A stretch of 64,000 nucleotides of DNA from Ruminococcaceae bacterium UBA6845 (GCA_002449395.1 DKDP01000042.1:1-64000), one strand, 5' to 3'. Positions 7,981-16,293 are shown, numbered from the stretch's first letter. Program-made: numbers and translations. Notes: generated from the sequence alone by a model not told the origin.

Positions 7981-8921
7981 TATACTGCGCTGAATATATT
8001 CATATTTCTGATATTCGGATCGCTTATTGAATCATTAACCGAATATGCGTGCTTTTCAAGATCGCCGCATATAGCCTTTGTCATACCGTTTTCAATCAGA
8101 TGTCCGATAATCATTTGAGAGATATCCTCTATAACATCTTTTTTTACTTCCGATGTTTCAGCGTCGTTTTCGCTTGTCAGAAGAAATTCAAATGAGTCGG
8201 AAAAGGTCGAAAAAAGCTCAAGATTTCGCATTGCCCGAAAACTCCATTTATAATACGGCATATACTTTTCGTTAAGAAGAAAAACGGTTCTCATTCCTGC
8301 CTGCACAAATTCATTGACCGCAAGCTGGGCGGCACCAGTTTCACCGTGGGAAAGACAGCGGGAATAGTTATATTGTCCCGACTGCGCCATAAGGAGCAGA
8401 TTCCCTGCCAATTTTTTCAGTCGGATATCCTGAGGCATACGACTGATCTTTTTACGAATTTCGGTAAACTCACCGTAATTGTCAAAGAATATTTCTCCGT
8501 CGGTTGCCTCAAAAAGAAAACTGTCCGATATGCTCAGCCAATCGTAAATTTCAAGATTGCCGTCCGCTTTGCCAACCTTATCCTTATAAAAATCCGAAAT
8601 TCTGATTACTCCGTTTCTTCTGCCGCCGACAGGGGAGACAGGGCTTCTTTTGAGCTCCATAAACTCTTTAGGGAGCTTCGCATATGCTCTTTCGAGCAAA
8701 AACTCGGTTCTGCGGTCAACAATATTTTCATCGGGAATGAAGATGCAAAATCCGGGTTCAAAGTCATGGTCACGTGATATTTCATCGTCAAAGCCGTAGC
8801 ATTCGGATCCGCTTCCCACAAGACCAACGCACAAAAAGGGGAGAGCATCGGCGAATTGATCTTCAAGCATCGGCTTTCCGTATTCTTCAAAATATGCCCT
8901 TGAAATTTCAATTCCTCTCAT
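7980..8921 (-). CDS. DUF4037 domain protein with nucleotidyltransferase-like motif
   Basis: 313 residues, function unknown. The N-terminal third holds GLVGSGSECYGFDDEISRDHD, a GSxS...D-x-D-type arrangement typical of the nucleotidyltransferase (pol-beta) superfamily; the remainder matches my recollection of the DUF4037 family (KLAGNLLLMAQSGQYNYSR, then YYKWSFRAMRNL). It may transfer a nucleotide to an unknown acceptor; this is inference. The start overlaps the 3' end of the upstream TPR gene by 14 bases, a strong sign of coupling; the ATG lies inside that gene. The gene ends at the bidirectional terminator. Confidence 0.8.
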   Translation of the reverse strand: MRGIEISRAYFEEYGKPMLEDQFADALPFLCVGLVGSGSECYGFDDEISRDHDFEPGFCIFIPDENIVDRRTEFLLERAYAKLPKEFMELKRSPVSPVGGRRNGVIRISDFYKDKVGKADGNLEIYDWLSISDSFLFEATDGEIFFDNYGEFTEIRKKISRMPQDIRLKKLAGNLLLMAQSGQYNYSRCLSHGETGAAQLAVNEFVQAGMRTVFLLNEKYMPYYKWSFRAMRNLELFSTFSDSFEFLLTSENDAETSEVKKDVIEDISQMIIGHLIENGMTKAICGDLEKHAYSVNDSISDPNIRNMNIFSAV

Positions 8922-9744
8922 ATATTTCCCTCGCTCTGTCGCTTAACTCCTTATTATAAAGAAATCTTCCGTAGTACCCGAAAATCGGTGCACATTTTTC
9001 ACAGACAAAGGCATAATAACCGTTTCTCGGCAAATAATCCTTATTCAAAAGCTCATACGCTTTTTCTATGTATTCGTCAACGATCTTTTCGCTTTCCTCC
9101 GCTCCGAACTGTGCTGTTGCGAGATCGGCAAGGTTCAGATAGGTTATCGCAATTTCAAGCTCACCGTATCTGTTTTGCTTCATCACGTCAATTGCTTTAT
9201 TATAGTATGCTTTTGCTTCGTCAAACCGTTTGAGATCGGTTAATGTCAAACCGAGATTGTTGTAAAGTCCGCCGAGACGGGAATCATCGGGAGACAGCGT
9301 TTTTTCATAAATATCAATCGCTTTTTCAAAAAGCTCCATGGACTTTTCGGGCATTGAGAACGCCTTATAAACCGTTGCCGCATTCGTATATGTTGTGCCG
9401 GCGGCTGCGCTTTGACCGATTCCGAGCTCGTCAATGAGTGCAACGGCTTTATTAAGACTGTCAAGAGCCGGTTCCTTGCGGTTTGTTTTACGGTAAAGAC
9501 CCATAAGCTCGTTTTCGATTGTCAGCATTCCGTGCTTGTCTCTTCCGTCCTCTGCTTCTCCGAGCCAGTAAAGAAGATGCTTTTCTGCGGAATCATAATC
9601 GTTTCTGCCAAGGTGCTCGTCCAGCTTTTCAAGAACCCTCGAGATCGGTATCGGGTGAACGGGTGCTTGCTTTTTGAACTGATCCGTGCAGAAAGGACAT
9701 ATCGGATCGGTGTAGTCCGTGAAATCCATTTGTTCTTTATCCAT
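8908..9744 (-). CDS. Tetratricopeptide-repeat protein paired with DUF4037
   Basis: 278 residues, cytoplasmic (no signal peptide or membrane segment). It starts with a Cys-containing segment (DPICPFCTD) that could bind metal, then helical repeats with TPR signatures: ATVYKAFSMPEKSMELFEKA, LYNNLGLTLTDLKRFDEAKA and ITYLNLADLATAQFGAEES. TPR arrays bind peptides or partner proteins, so this is probably the partner or regulator of the overlapping DUF4037 protein. ATG is preceded by AGGGAG. A TATAAT box on the minus strand at 9775-9780 with a weak -35 could drive the pair. Confidence 0.8.
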   Translation of the reverse strand: MDKEQMDFTDYTDPICPFCTDQFKKQAPVHPIPISRVLEKLDEHLGRNDYDSAEKHLLYWLGEAEDGRDKHGMLTIENELMGLYRKTNRKEPALDSLNKAVALIDELGIGQSAAAGTTYTNAATVYKAFSMPEKSMELFEKAIDIYEKTLSPDDSRLGGLYNNLGLTLTDLKRFDEAKAYYNKAIDVMKQNRYGELEIAITYLNLADLATAQFGAEESEKIVDEYIEKAYELLNKDYLPRNGYYAFVCEKCAPIFGYYGRFLYNKELSDRAREIYERN

Positions 9745-9837
9745 AATTTCACTCCCTTGTGTCTAACTTTTTACATTATACTATATTTTGTGCAAAAAGG
9801 GAAGTGAAAGTTTGTATATATTTTTATATGATTTTTG

Positions 9838-9866
9838 TTGTAAAGAGAGTTGCGGTGTGTTAAAAT
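9838..9866 (+). promoter_or_regulatory. Sigma-A promoter for RNR activase gene
   Basis: TTGTAA at 9838-9843, 17-bp spacer, TAAAAT at 9861-9866; 42 bases before the ATG. Confidence 0.65.
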
Positions 9867-9908
9867 ACTTCGGAGCGAAAAAATCAGACTTGTTTGGGAG
9901 GTGCTCTA

Positions 9909-10601
9909 ATGCGTATTGACGGACTTCAGAAAATGACTTTGCTGGATTTTCCGGGGAAAGTTGCCTGTACTGTTTTTACGGGCGGCTGTAACTTCCGCTG
10001 TCCGTTTTGCCATAATGCGCTTCTTGTAACCGAGCTTCCGGAAAATCCCGATTACACAGCCGATGAGGTGCTGGATTTTCTGAAAAAAAGATCGGGACTT
10101 CTTGACGGGGTTGCGATCACAGGCGGCGAGCCGCTGATGAATCCCGACATCCCTGATTTTATCAAAGAGATTCGCAAGCTCGGATATCAGGTCAAGCTCG
10201 ACACCAACGGCAGCTATCCCGATCGGCTTGAAAGCATTGTTTCGGACGGACTTGTCGAATATGTTGCAATGGATATTAAAAATTGCAAGGAAAAATACGC
10301 CGAGACGATCGGGCTCAAGGAGTACGACCTCTCCAAAATCGAAAAAAGTGTTGATTTTCTCAAAAGCGGTACTGTTGACTATGAATTTAGGACGACTGTT
10401 GTCAGGGAGTTCCACACTGTTGACGATATCCGCAAAGCGGCGCAGTGGATCAGCGGCGCAAAAAGATATTTTTTGCAGAACTTTGTTGATTCGGGCAACC
10501 TCATTGACGAAAGTGTGAGCGGAGTCGATAAGGAGACTATGCTCAGAATGCGTTCGGCGGCGGCAGATTTTGTGCCGACAACCGAGATAAGAGGAATCTG
10601 A
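9909..10601 (+). CDS. nrdG: Anaerobic ribonucleotide reductase activating protein (radical SAM)
   Basis: 230-residue radical SAM enzyme that installs the glycyl radical on NrdD. The cluster motif is C-x3-C-x2-C in GGCNFRCPFCHN, followed by the GGEP SAM-binding motif (AITGGEPLM). It is closest to the longer NrdG2-type activase subgroup and not to short NrdG. The start at ATG 9909 is chosen over an in-frame TTG 15 bases upstream because GGGAGGTG (9896-9903) is correctly spaced for the ATG and overlaps the TTG. It has its own promoter and lies just ahead of nrdD; the nrdD control region begins at the stop codon of this gene. Confidence 0.88.
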   Translation: MRIDGLQKMTLLDFPGKVACTVFTGGCNFRCPFCHNALLVTELPENPDYTADEVLDFLKKRSGLLDGVAITGGEPLMNPDIPDFIKEIRKLGYQVKLDTNGSYPDRLESIVSDGLVEYVAMDIKNCKEKYAETIGLKEYDLSKIEKSVDFLKSGTVDYEFRTTVVREFHTVDDIRKAAQWISGAKRYFLQNFVDSGNLIDESVSGVDKETMLRMRSAAADFVPTTEIRGI

Positions 10602-10670
10602 CACTATATATTGTAAATAAAACACAAGATATTGTAAAAAACTATTGACACAGCCACAATATAATGGTAA
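10601..10670 (+). promoter_or_regulatory. NrdR box array upstream of nrdD
   Basis: Three matches to the NrdR consensus (acaCwATATaTwGtgt): 10601-10616 (ACACTATATATTGTAA), 10622-10637 (ACACAAGATATTGTAA) and a weaker 10655-10670 (CCACAATATAATGGTA). Boxes one and two are 21 bp apart centre to centre; box three is 33 bp beyond box two and lies within the promoter spacer. NrdR is an ATP/dATP-sensing repressor of RNR genes; its gene is not in this window. Confidence 0.8.
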
Positions 10671-10673
10671 AAT
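10645..10673 (+). promoter_or_regulatory. Sigma-A promoter of nrdD
   Basis: TTGACA at 10645-10650, 17-bp spacer, TAAAAT at 10668-10673. The spacer holds the third NrdR-like box, so repressor binding would block polymerase. Confidence 0.88.
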
Positions 10674-10712
10674 AACGATCGTAATCGTAAAAAATAAAAG
10701 GAGATTGAGGGT

Positions 10713-13082
10713 ATGTATAATGTTGTTAAACGTGACGGCAAAGTCGTAGGCTTTGACCTTCACAAGATCAGAGACGCTATAACCAAGGCATTCGACGCCT
10801 GTCAGAAGCAGTATAATTCCGACACCGTTGACTTCCTCGCACTTAAGGTTACTGCGGACTTCGAGCAGAAGATAAAGAACGATAAGATTTCCGTTGAAAG
10901 CATCCAGGACAGCGTTGAGTCCGTGCTCATCAAGGCGGGCTACGACGATGTTGCCAAGGCTTACATTCTTTATCGTAAGCAGAGAGAAAAAATCAGAAAT
11001 ATCAACGCTACCGTTCTTGACTATAAGGAGATCGTTGATAACTATCTTCACGTAAATGACTGGCGTGTTAAGGAAAACTCCACCGTCACATACTCCGTCG
11101 GCGGACTTATCCTCAGCAACTCGGGCGCTATCACCGCTAACTACTGGCTTTCAGAGATCTACGATGAGGAAATCGCAGAGGCTCACAGAAATGCCGATAT
11201 TCATCTTCACGACCTTTCAATGCTCACAGGCTACTGTGCAGGCTGGTCGCTTAAGCAGCTTATTCAGGAGGGTCTCGGCGGCGTAAGAGGCAAGATCACT
11301 TCCGCTCCCGCAAAGCACCTTGCAACCCTCTGCAACCAGATGGTTAATTTCCTCGGAATTATGCAGAACGAGTGGGCGGGCGCACAGGCTTTCTCATCCT
11401 TCGATACCTATCTCGCTTCCTTTGTAAAATATGATAACCTTGACTATGAATCGGTCAAGAAATGCATCGAGTCCTTTATCTACGGCGTTAACACACCGAG
11501 CCGTTGGGGTACTCAGGCTCCGTTCTCAAACATCACCCTTGACTGGGTTGTTCCGAACGACCTTGCAGAGCTCAACTGCATCATCGGCGGCAAGGAAGTT
11601 GACTTCAAGTATAAGGACTGCCAGAAGGAAATGGATATGGTCAACAAGGCGTTCATCGAGATTATGATTGAGGGCGACGCCAACGGCAGAGGATTCCAGT
11701 ATCCGATTCCGACCTATTCAATCACAAAGAATTTCGACTGGTCAGATACCGAGAACAACAGACTTCTCTTTGAAATGACATCTAAATACGGTACTCCGTA
11801 TTTCTCAAACTACATCAACAGCGATATGGAGCCCAGCGACGTCCGTTCAATGTGCTGCCGTCTTCGTCTTGATCTTCGTGAGCTTCGCAAGAAGTCCGGC
11901 GGCTTCTTCGGAAGCGGTGAGAGCACAGGCTCTGTCGGTGTTGTTACAATCAATATGCCCAGAATCGCTTACCTTGCAAAGGACGAAAAAGACTTCTATG
12001 AGCGTCTTGACAGACTTATGGATATCTCGGCACGTTCACTCAAGGTTAAGAGAACCGTTATTACAAAGCTCCTTGACGAGGGACTTTATCCCTACACAAA
12101 GAGATATCTCGGCACATTCAACAACCACTTCTCAACAATCGGTCTTGTCGGTATGAACGAGGTCGGTCTCAACGCTAAGTGGCTCGGCAAGGATATGACA
12201 GATCCTAAGACACAGCAGTTTACAATCGACGTTCTCAATCATATGAGAGAGAGACTTTCGGACTATCAGGTTCAGTACGGCGACCTCTACAACCTTGAGG
12301 CTACTCCGGCAGAGTCAACGGCTTACCGTCTTGCAAAGCACGACGTCAAGAGATATCCCGATATCAAGACTGCCGCTCAGCACGAGGGAGACACACCTTA
12401 CTATACCAACAGCTCACATCTTCCGGTTGGTTACACAGAAGATATTTTCTCAGCTCTTGATATTCAGGATGAGCTTCAGACTCTCTACACCTCAGGTACT
12501 GTTTTCCACGCCTTCCTCGGTGAAAAGCTGCCCGATTGGAAGGCTGCGGCTAACCTTGTCAGAAAGATTGCGGAGAACTACAAGCTCCCGTATTACACTC
12601 TTTCCCCGACATATTCCGTATGTAAGAATCACGGTTATCTCACCGGTGAGCAGTATGTCTGCCCCGAGTGCGGCGAGCACACAGAGGTTTACAGCCGTAT
12701 CACAGGCTACTACCGTCCTGTTCAGAACTTCAACGACGGTAAGGCTCAGGAGTTCAGCGATCGTAAGGTTTACGATATTGCACATTCTCATCTTACTCAC
12801 CACGGTGTAAAGACCGAGGAGAAGTCAGAGGAAAATGTTGCGGCTGATGCGGGTGAAAACGTAAGCTATCTCTTCACAACGGCAACCTGCCCGAACTGCA
12901 AGATTGCCTGCGCAACACTTGACAAGGCAGGATATGAGTATACAAAGCTCCTTGCTGACGAGAATGCTGAGCTTGCTCAGGAGCTCGGAATCAAGCAGGC
13001 ACCGACACTTGTTGTAATCAAGAACGGTGAAGCAACGAAGTATACAGGCGTTTCGGATATTAAAAAATTCCTTAACAAATAA
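10713..13082 (+). CDS. nrdD: Anaerobic ribonucleoside-triphosphate reductase with C-terminal redoxin domain
   Basis: 789-residue class III ribonucleotide reductase converting NTPs to dNTPs by glycyl-radical chemistry. Residues ~1-90 are an ATP-cone (VVKRDGKVVGFDLHKIRDAI). The catalytic barrel has GTQAPFSNITLDW, FQYPIPTYSI and MCCRLRLDLREL. A zinc site is formed by Cys637, His640, Cys650 and Cys653, and Gly665 in RITGYYRPV is the probable radical glycine. Unusually, residues ~715-789 form a thioredoxin/glutaredoxin-like domain with CPNC (726-729) and a cis-Pro motif QAPT. This suggests a redoxin-driven enzyme and not a formate-driven one, and trxB follows after 18 bases. RBS AAAGGAGA. Confidence 0.95.
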   Translation: MYNVVKRDGKVVGFDLHKIRDAITKAFDACQKQYNSDTVDFLALKVTADFEQKIKNDKISVESIQDSVESVLIKAGYDDVAKAYILYRKQREKIRNINATVLDYKEIVDNYLHVNDWRVKENSTVTYSVGGLILSNSGAITANYWLSEIYDEEIAEAHRNADIHLHDLSMLTGYCAGWSLKQLIQEGLGGVRGKITSAPAKHLATLCNQMVNFLGIMQNEWAGAQAFSSFDTYLASFVKYDNLDYESVKKCIESFIYGVNTPSRWGTQAPFSNITLDWVVPNDLAELNCIIGGKEVDFKYKDCQKEMDMVNKAFIEIMIEGDANGRGFQYPIPTYSITKNFDWSDTENNRLLFEMTSKYGTPYFSNYINSDMEPSDVRSMCCRLRLDLRELRKKSGGFFGSGESTGSVGVVTINMPRIAYLAKDEKDFYERLDRLMDISARSLKVKRTVITKLLDEGLYPYTKRYLGTFNNHFSTIGLVGMNEVGLNAKWLGKDMTDPKTQQFTIDVLNHMRERLSDYQVQYGDLYNLEATPAESTAYRLAKHDVKRYPDIKTAAQHEGDTPYYTNSSHLPVGYTEDIFSALDIQDELQTLYTSGTVFHAFLGEKLPDWKAAANLVRKIAENYKLPYYTLSPTYSVCKNHGYLTGEQYVCPECGEHTEVYSRITGYYRPVQNFNDGKAQEFSDRKVYDIAHSHLTHHGVKTEEKSEENVAADAGENVSYLFTTATCPNCKIACATLDKAGYEYTKLLADENAELAQELGIKQAPTLVVIKNGEATKYTGVSDIKKFLNK

Positions 13083-13100
13083 GGATAAACAGGAGCAATT

Positions 13101-14006
13101 ATGTACGACATAATTATAATTGGCGGCGGCCCTGCGGGGCTGACCGCCGCTCTGTATGCTTGCAGGGCGAATAAAAAAACACTTGTAATCGAAAAAGAAA
13201 CCTTCGGCGGACAGATAACTTTCTCGCCGAAAGTTGAGAACATTCCCGGATTTGTCAGTCTGACGGGCAACGAATTTGCCGAAAAACTCGTTGAACAGGT
13301 TCTTGAGCAGGGCGCCGATGTTGAGTCCTGCGAGGTGCTTGAAATCAAGGACGGCGAGATTAAAACCGTTGTAACCGATGACGGCGAATTTGAGGGCAAA
13401 GCTGTAATTATTGCCACGGGAGCAAAGCACCGTATGCTCGGAGTTGAGGGCGAAGAAAAATACGTCGGCGAGGGAATTTCTTTCTGCGCCGTATGCGACG
13501 GAGCCTTTTATAAGGGCAAGACTGTTGCGGTAGTCGGAGGCGGAAACTCTGCGTTGCAGGAAGCAATTTTGCTTTCCGACCTTGCGAAAAAGGTCTATGT
13601 CGTTCAGAATCTTGATTTTCTGACAGGCGAAAAGAAACTCGCAGATCAGCTTTATAAGCTCGATAATGTCGAGGTAATAACGGGAGTTACCGTTGAGTCC
13701 TTCCTTGGCAATTCGGAGCTTGAGGGTATTGTAATAAAGGATTCGACAGGGGAGAGCAGGGAGCTTTCAATTGACGGCCTTTTTATTGCTATCGGACTTA
13801 TTCCTCAAAATGATGCGTTTAAGAATGTCGTTAATCTTGATGAAAGAGGCTATGCTGTGATCGACGAAAGCTGTGAATCGGAGACAAAGGGAATTTTTGT
13901 TGCAGGCGACTGCCGAACGAAGAAAATCCGCCAGGTAACCACAGCGGCTGCCGACGGCGCAATTGCTGCTCTTGCGGCTTGCGATTACATTGATTCATTA
14001 GAATAA
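13101..14006 (+). CDS. trxB: Thioredoxin reductase
   Basis: 301-residue flavoprotein transferring electrons from NADPH through FAD to a redoxin. Visible are the FAD-binding GGGPAGLTAAL (8-18), the redox-active CAVC (129-132) followed by DGAFYKG, the NADPH site VVGGGNSALQEA, and the C-terminal FAD contact GIFVAGDCR. The gene begins 18 bases after nrdD and ends at a terminator, so the natural partner is the CPNC redoxin domain fused to NrdD, giving NADPH to TrxB to NrdD tail to active site. That electron path is inference from position and domains. Length and motifs are normal for low-molecular-weight TrxB. Confidence 0.95.
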   Translation: MYDIIIIGGGPAGLTAALYACRANKKTLVIEKETFGGQITFSPKVENIPGFVSLTGNEFAEKLVEQVLEQGADVESCEVLEIKDGEIKTVVTDDGEFEGKAVIIATGAKHRMLGVEGEEKYVGEGISFCAVCDGAFYKGKTVAVVGGGNSALQEAILLSDLAKKVYVVQNLDFLTGEKKLADQLYKLDNVEVITGVTVESFLGNSELEGIVIKDSTGESRELSIDGLFIAIGLIPQNDAFKNVVNLDERGYAVIDESCESETKGIFVAGDCRTKKIRQVTTAAADGAIAALAACDYIDSLE

Positions 14007-14014
14007 GATATGAA

Positions 14015-14046
14015 AAAACCGCCGGTTAAACCGACGGTTTTCATTT
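14015..14046 (+). terminator. Terminator after trxB
   Basis: Eleven-base stem AAAACCGCCGG / CCGACGGTTTT with one mismatch and loop TTAAA, then CATTTTA. It stands between convergent genes and may also serve the minus strand. Confidence 0.8.
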
Positions 14047-14057
14047 TATGTTTTATT

Positions 14058-15302
14058 TTATACATAGGCGGCGACATCTCTGTCGTAGTGACCGGTATCT
14101 TGGAATCCCTCGTCCGTTCTGAGACATTTGCCCCATTTCCTTGCAATTTCTTCATAGGAATCGGTCTGAACTTTTGCACGCTCAAATCCGTCCTTGGCGC
14201 CGAACATAACCCAGTCCGAATCCCACATTCCGTGACCCGACGCCTTATAGGTCCAAAGCATCCAGTTGTAGTTGAGATTCTTCATTGACTTGAAGCAGCT
14301 TGACCACGTTGTCTTGCCGAGGGGATAAAACTCGCCCATAAGAAGCGGCGTGTTCATAAAATAAATTTTAGTCAGAGTAACAAAGAGGACAAATATAAAG
14401 TCAGATTTCTGATAGAAATGAACCTGATAAACGACATTTTTAAAGCCTGCAAGCGCCTTATGCGGAAGTGCAAAAGCTGTCCAGATACATTCAAGAGTAA
14501 TGATATGATCCTCATCAACGGATCTTACCGCCTTATAAAGCCTTTTGTATTCCTTTGTGTTGTTTATCCTGCGGGTGACCTCGCCGTATTCACATTCGCA
14601 GGACGGCTCATTCATCAAATCATACATCGCAACTGCGGGATTGCCGTTAAAGCGGCTTGCAATAGCTGTCCAAAGCTCATCGGCAAGTGTTCTGTAAAAC
14701 TCGCCCTGTTCGGAATCCTCATAAAGTTGACAGGCGTCACGCTTACCGCTGTGCGGAGCGTCACTCTGAAAGCCCGGTGCGCCGTGCATATCAAGGATAA
14801 CATAAATTTCCCTCTTTGAACACTCCTCGACAATCCAGTCAAGATAATGAAAATCCCATTCGCCGTTTTGATCAAGAATTTTCGTGCCGTTATCGTCGGA
14901 ATAGAAATTTCTGTACCAGAAAGGAACACGAACGCAGTTAAAGCCCATTTCCTTAATCTGATCAAGATCATATTCCGTGATCCAATTGTCCTGGTATGTA
15001 TTCATCAAATCGTATGCTTTTTCCGTTCCGAATCGGTCGATCAGGGTTTCAAGCATATCGTAGTGATCCTGCGCTTCCTCGTAGGGAGAAAGCCAGTCCT
15101 CCTGAATCAGCCACGAGCCGAGGTTAACACCGTGAAGAAGAACCTCTTCGCCCTTTTTATTATAGATCTTGTTTCCTTTTGTCACAAGGAAATCATCCTG
15201 AGTAAAGCCCGTGCTGTTTTCTGCCGCCGCACTCAGGGCAAAGGGGAGCACGAGAACAAAGCACATCACAATACATAATATCCTTTTAATTGTCTTTTTC
15301 AT
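14058..15302 (-). CDS. Secreted glycoside hydrolase family 5
   Basis: 414 residues. A signal peptide is clear (basic MKKTIKR, hydrophobic core, cleavage near LSAAAEN). The catalytic barrel shows GH5 marks: LLHGVNLGSWLIQEDW, FNCVRVPFWYRNF, the acid/base Glu in DLMNEPS and the nucleophile Glu in LLMGEFYPL. Such enzymes cleave beta-1,3/1,4-glucans or similar; the exo-1,3-glucanase-like opening (LGSWLIQEDW) is suggestive but the substrate cannot be fixed. No carbohydrate-binding or dockerin module is attached. ATG is preceded by AAAGGAGG and a TAGACA-N17-TATAAT promoter. It appears monocistronic. Confidence 0.88.
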   Translation of the reverse strand: MKKTIKRILCIVMCFVLVLPFALSAAAENSTGFTQDDFLVTKGNKIYNKKGEEVLLHGVNLGSWLIQEDWLSPYEEAQDHYDMLETLIDRFGTEKAYDLMNTYQDNWITEYDLDQIKEMGFNCVRVPFWYRNFYSDDNGTKILDQNGEWDFHYLDWIVEECSKREIYVILDMHGAPGFQSDAPHSGKRDACQLYEDSEQGEFYRTLADELWTAIASRFNGNPAVAMYDLMNEPSCECEYGEVTRRINNTKEYKRLYKAVRSVDEDHIITLECIWTAFALPHKALAGFKNVVYQVHFYQKSDFIFVLFVTLTKIYFMNTPLLMGEFYPLGKTTWSSCFKSMKNLNYNWMLWTYKASGHGMWDSDWVMFGAKDGFERAKVQTDSYEEIARKWGKCLRTDEGFQDTGHYDRDVAAYV

Positions 15303-15324
15303 AAAACCAGCCTCCTTTATTTGT

Positions 15325-15353
15325 ATTATATCATTAAAAATTTTGTTTGTCTA
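15325..15353 (-). promoter_or_regulatory. Sigma-A promoter of GH5 gene
   Basis: On the minus strand TAGACA (15353-15348), 17-bp spacer, TATAAT (15330-15325). Confidence 0.75.
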
Positions 15354-15439
15354 TTAAAATTTTTGTGCGATAGTTAAAAAATAAGCGATTATCAACAGAA
15401 TTACATACTATGCGGTTTTGATTACCGCACGCAAATATA

Positions 15440-15473
15440 TAAAAATAGCAGAACCAAATAGGCTCTGCTATTT
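15440..15473 (-). terminator. Terminator of tmRNA gene
   Basis: Minus-strand stem AATAGCAGAGCC / GGTTCTGCTATT (12 bases, one G-U) with a five-base loop and trailing TTTATA, three bases beyond the CCA end of the tmRNA. Confidence 0.85.
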
Positions 15474-15475
15474 CT

Positions 15476-15824
15476 TGGTGGAGATGGCGGTAATCGAAAC
15501 CGCGTCCGAAAATCAATTCCCGCAAATTTCTACGAGCGTAGTTTATCTTTTAAGATTCCCCTCAAAGAACGCCGATAAACAGGCTTTCTTCTACGGTATC
15601 CTTTAGGTCATGATGAATTGCAAGGCTACTCATTCATTCACGTTCACTGCTGATCGACACCCTTATCCGGACCGCAGTACTTCCGGGAAGGATGGGCCGC
15701 ACTTAGGCAGCCATTAACTGAGTATTGTTGTCGTTTATTTTTATAAACTACGGCTTTTATAGTGGTTCCGCGCCACTGCTCGCTTATCACGGTTCAAAAT
15801 CCCCGTCGAAATCCTTTCATCCCC
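15476..15824 (-). ncRNA. ssrA: Transfer-messenger RNA
   Basis: About 349 nt. The 5' end GGGGATG pairs with CATCTCC before the encoded CCA, giving a seven-base acceptor stem with the G3-U70 wobble needed for alanylation. The 3' part contains a T arm (GCGGTTTCGATTACCGC), and the 5' part the conserved AGGATTTCGACGGGG. An in-frame tag ends NDNNTQLMAA before TAA at 15705-15703; the resume codon is uncertain. The gene begins four bases after the smpB stop codon, so tmRNA and its partner are co-located. A terminator follows immediately. Confidence 0.95.
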
Positions 15825-15828
15825 ATAT

Positions 15829-16293
15829 TTATTGAAAGCGTTCTTTCATCGCACGTTCGATGTTCCTTGCGGCATCTTTTTTTGCGGCGACGTCACGCTT
15901 ATCATACAATTTTTTACCCTTACAAAGACCGACCTTGACTTTGGCTCTGCCTTTCTTGAAATAAACAGAAAGGGGAATGAGCGAAAGTCCGTCCTGTTTG
16001 ACTGTCCCGAAGAGCTTGTTGATCTCTTTCTTGTGCATCAGCAGCTTTCTTACTCTCATCGGGTCACGGTTAAAGATATTGCCGTGATCGTATGGGCTGA
16101 TATGCATACCGTTGACAAAAATTTCACCGTCGACAATGTTGCACCAAGCGTCCTTGAGATTTATTTTTCCCTGATGGATTGATTTTATCTCGGTGCCGAA
16201 AAGCTCGATTCCTGCCTCGTATTCTTCAAGAACGAAGTAATCGTGGTAGGCTTTTTTGTTCTGAGCTACGGTTTTGTTGTCGTTCTTATCCAT
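15829..16293 (-). CDS. smpB: SsrA-binding protein
   Basis: 154 residues. SmpB binds the tRNA-like part of tmRNA and takes it to stalled ribosomes. Family landmarks are VAQNKKAYHDYFVLEEYEAG near the start, GTEIKSIHQGKINLKDAW, NGMHISPYDHGN and the basic C-terminal tail KRDVAAKKDAARNIERAMK that enters the mRNA channel. Length is typical. ATG has a GGAGG-type site upstream. It is the last protein gene of the dnaA-ftsY-rdgB-yhbY-smpB series and sits directly ahead of ssrA. Confidence 0.97.
   Translation of the reverse strand: MDKNDNKTVAQNKKAYHDYFVLEEYEAGIELFGTEIKSIHQGKINLKDAWCNIVDGEIFVNGMHISPYDHGNIFNRDPMRVRKLLMHKKEINKLFGTVKQDGLSLIPLSVYFKKGRAKVKVGLCKGKKLYDKRDVAAKKDAARNIERAMKERFQ

Noticed and set aside
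9906..11051. 381-codon open frame on the minus strand across nrdG and the nrdD start
   Set aside because: It runs antisense through clear radical SAM and ATP-cone coding and over the NrdR boxes, has no ribosome site and no recognisable motif; it is a shadow of the plus-strand codon bias.
12825..13430. 201-codon minus-strand frame spanning the nrdD-trxB junction
   Set aside because: Overlaps two certain genes antisense and shows no family motif.
15412..15503. Attachment-site direct repeat at the tmRNA 3' end
   Set aside because: The second copy is inverted and only 75 bases away, with no integrase gene, so it is not an att pair.
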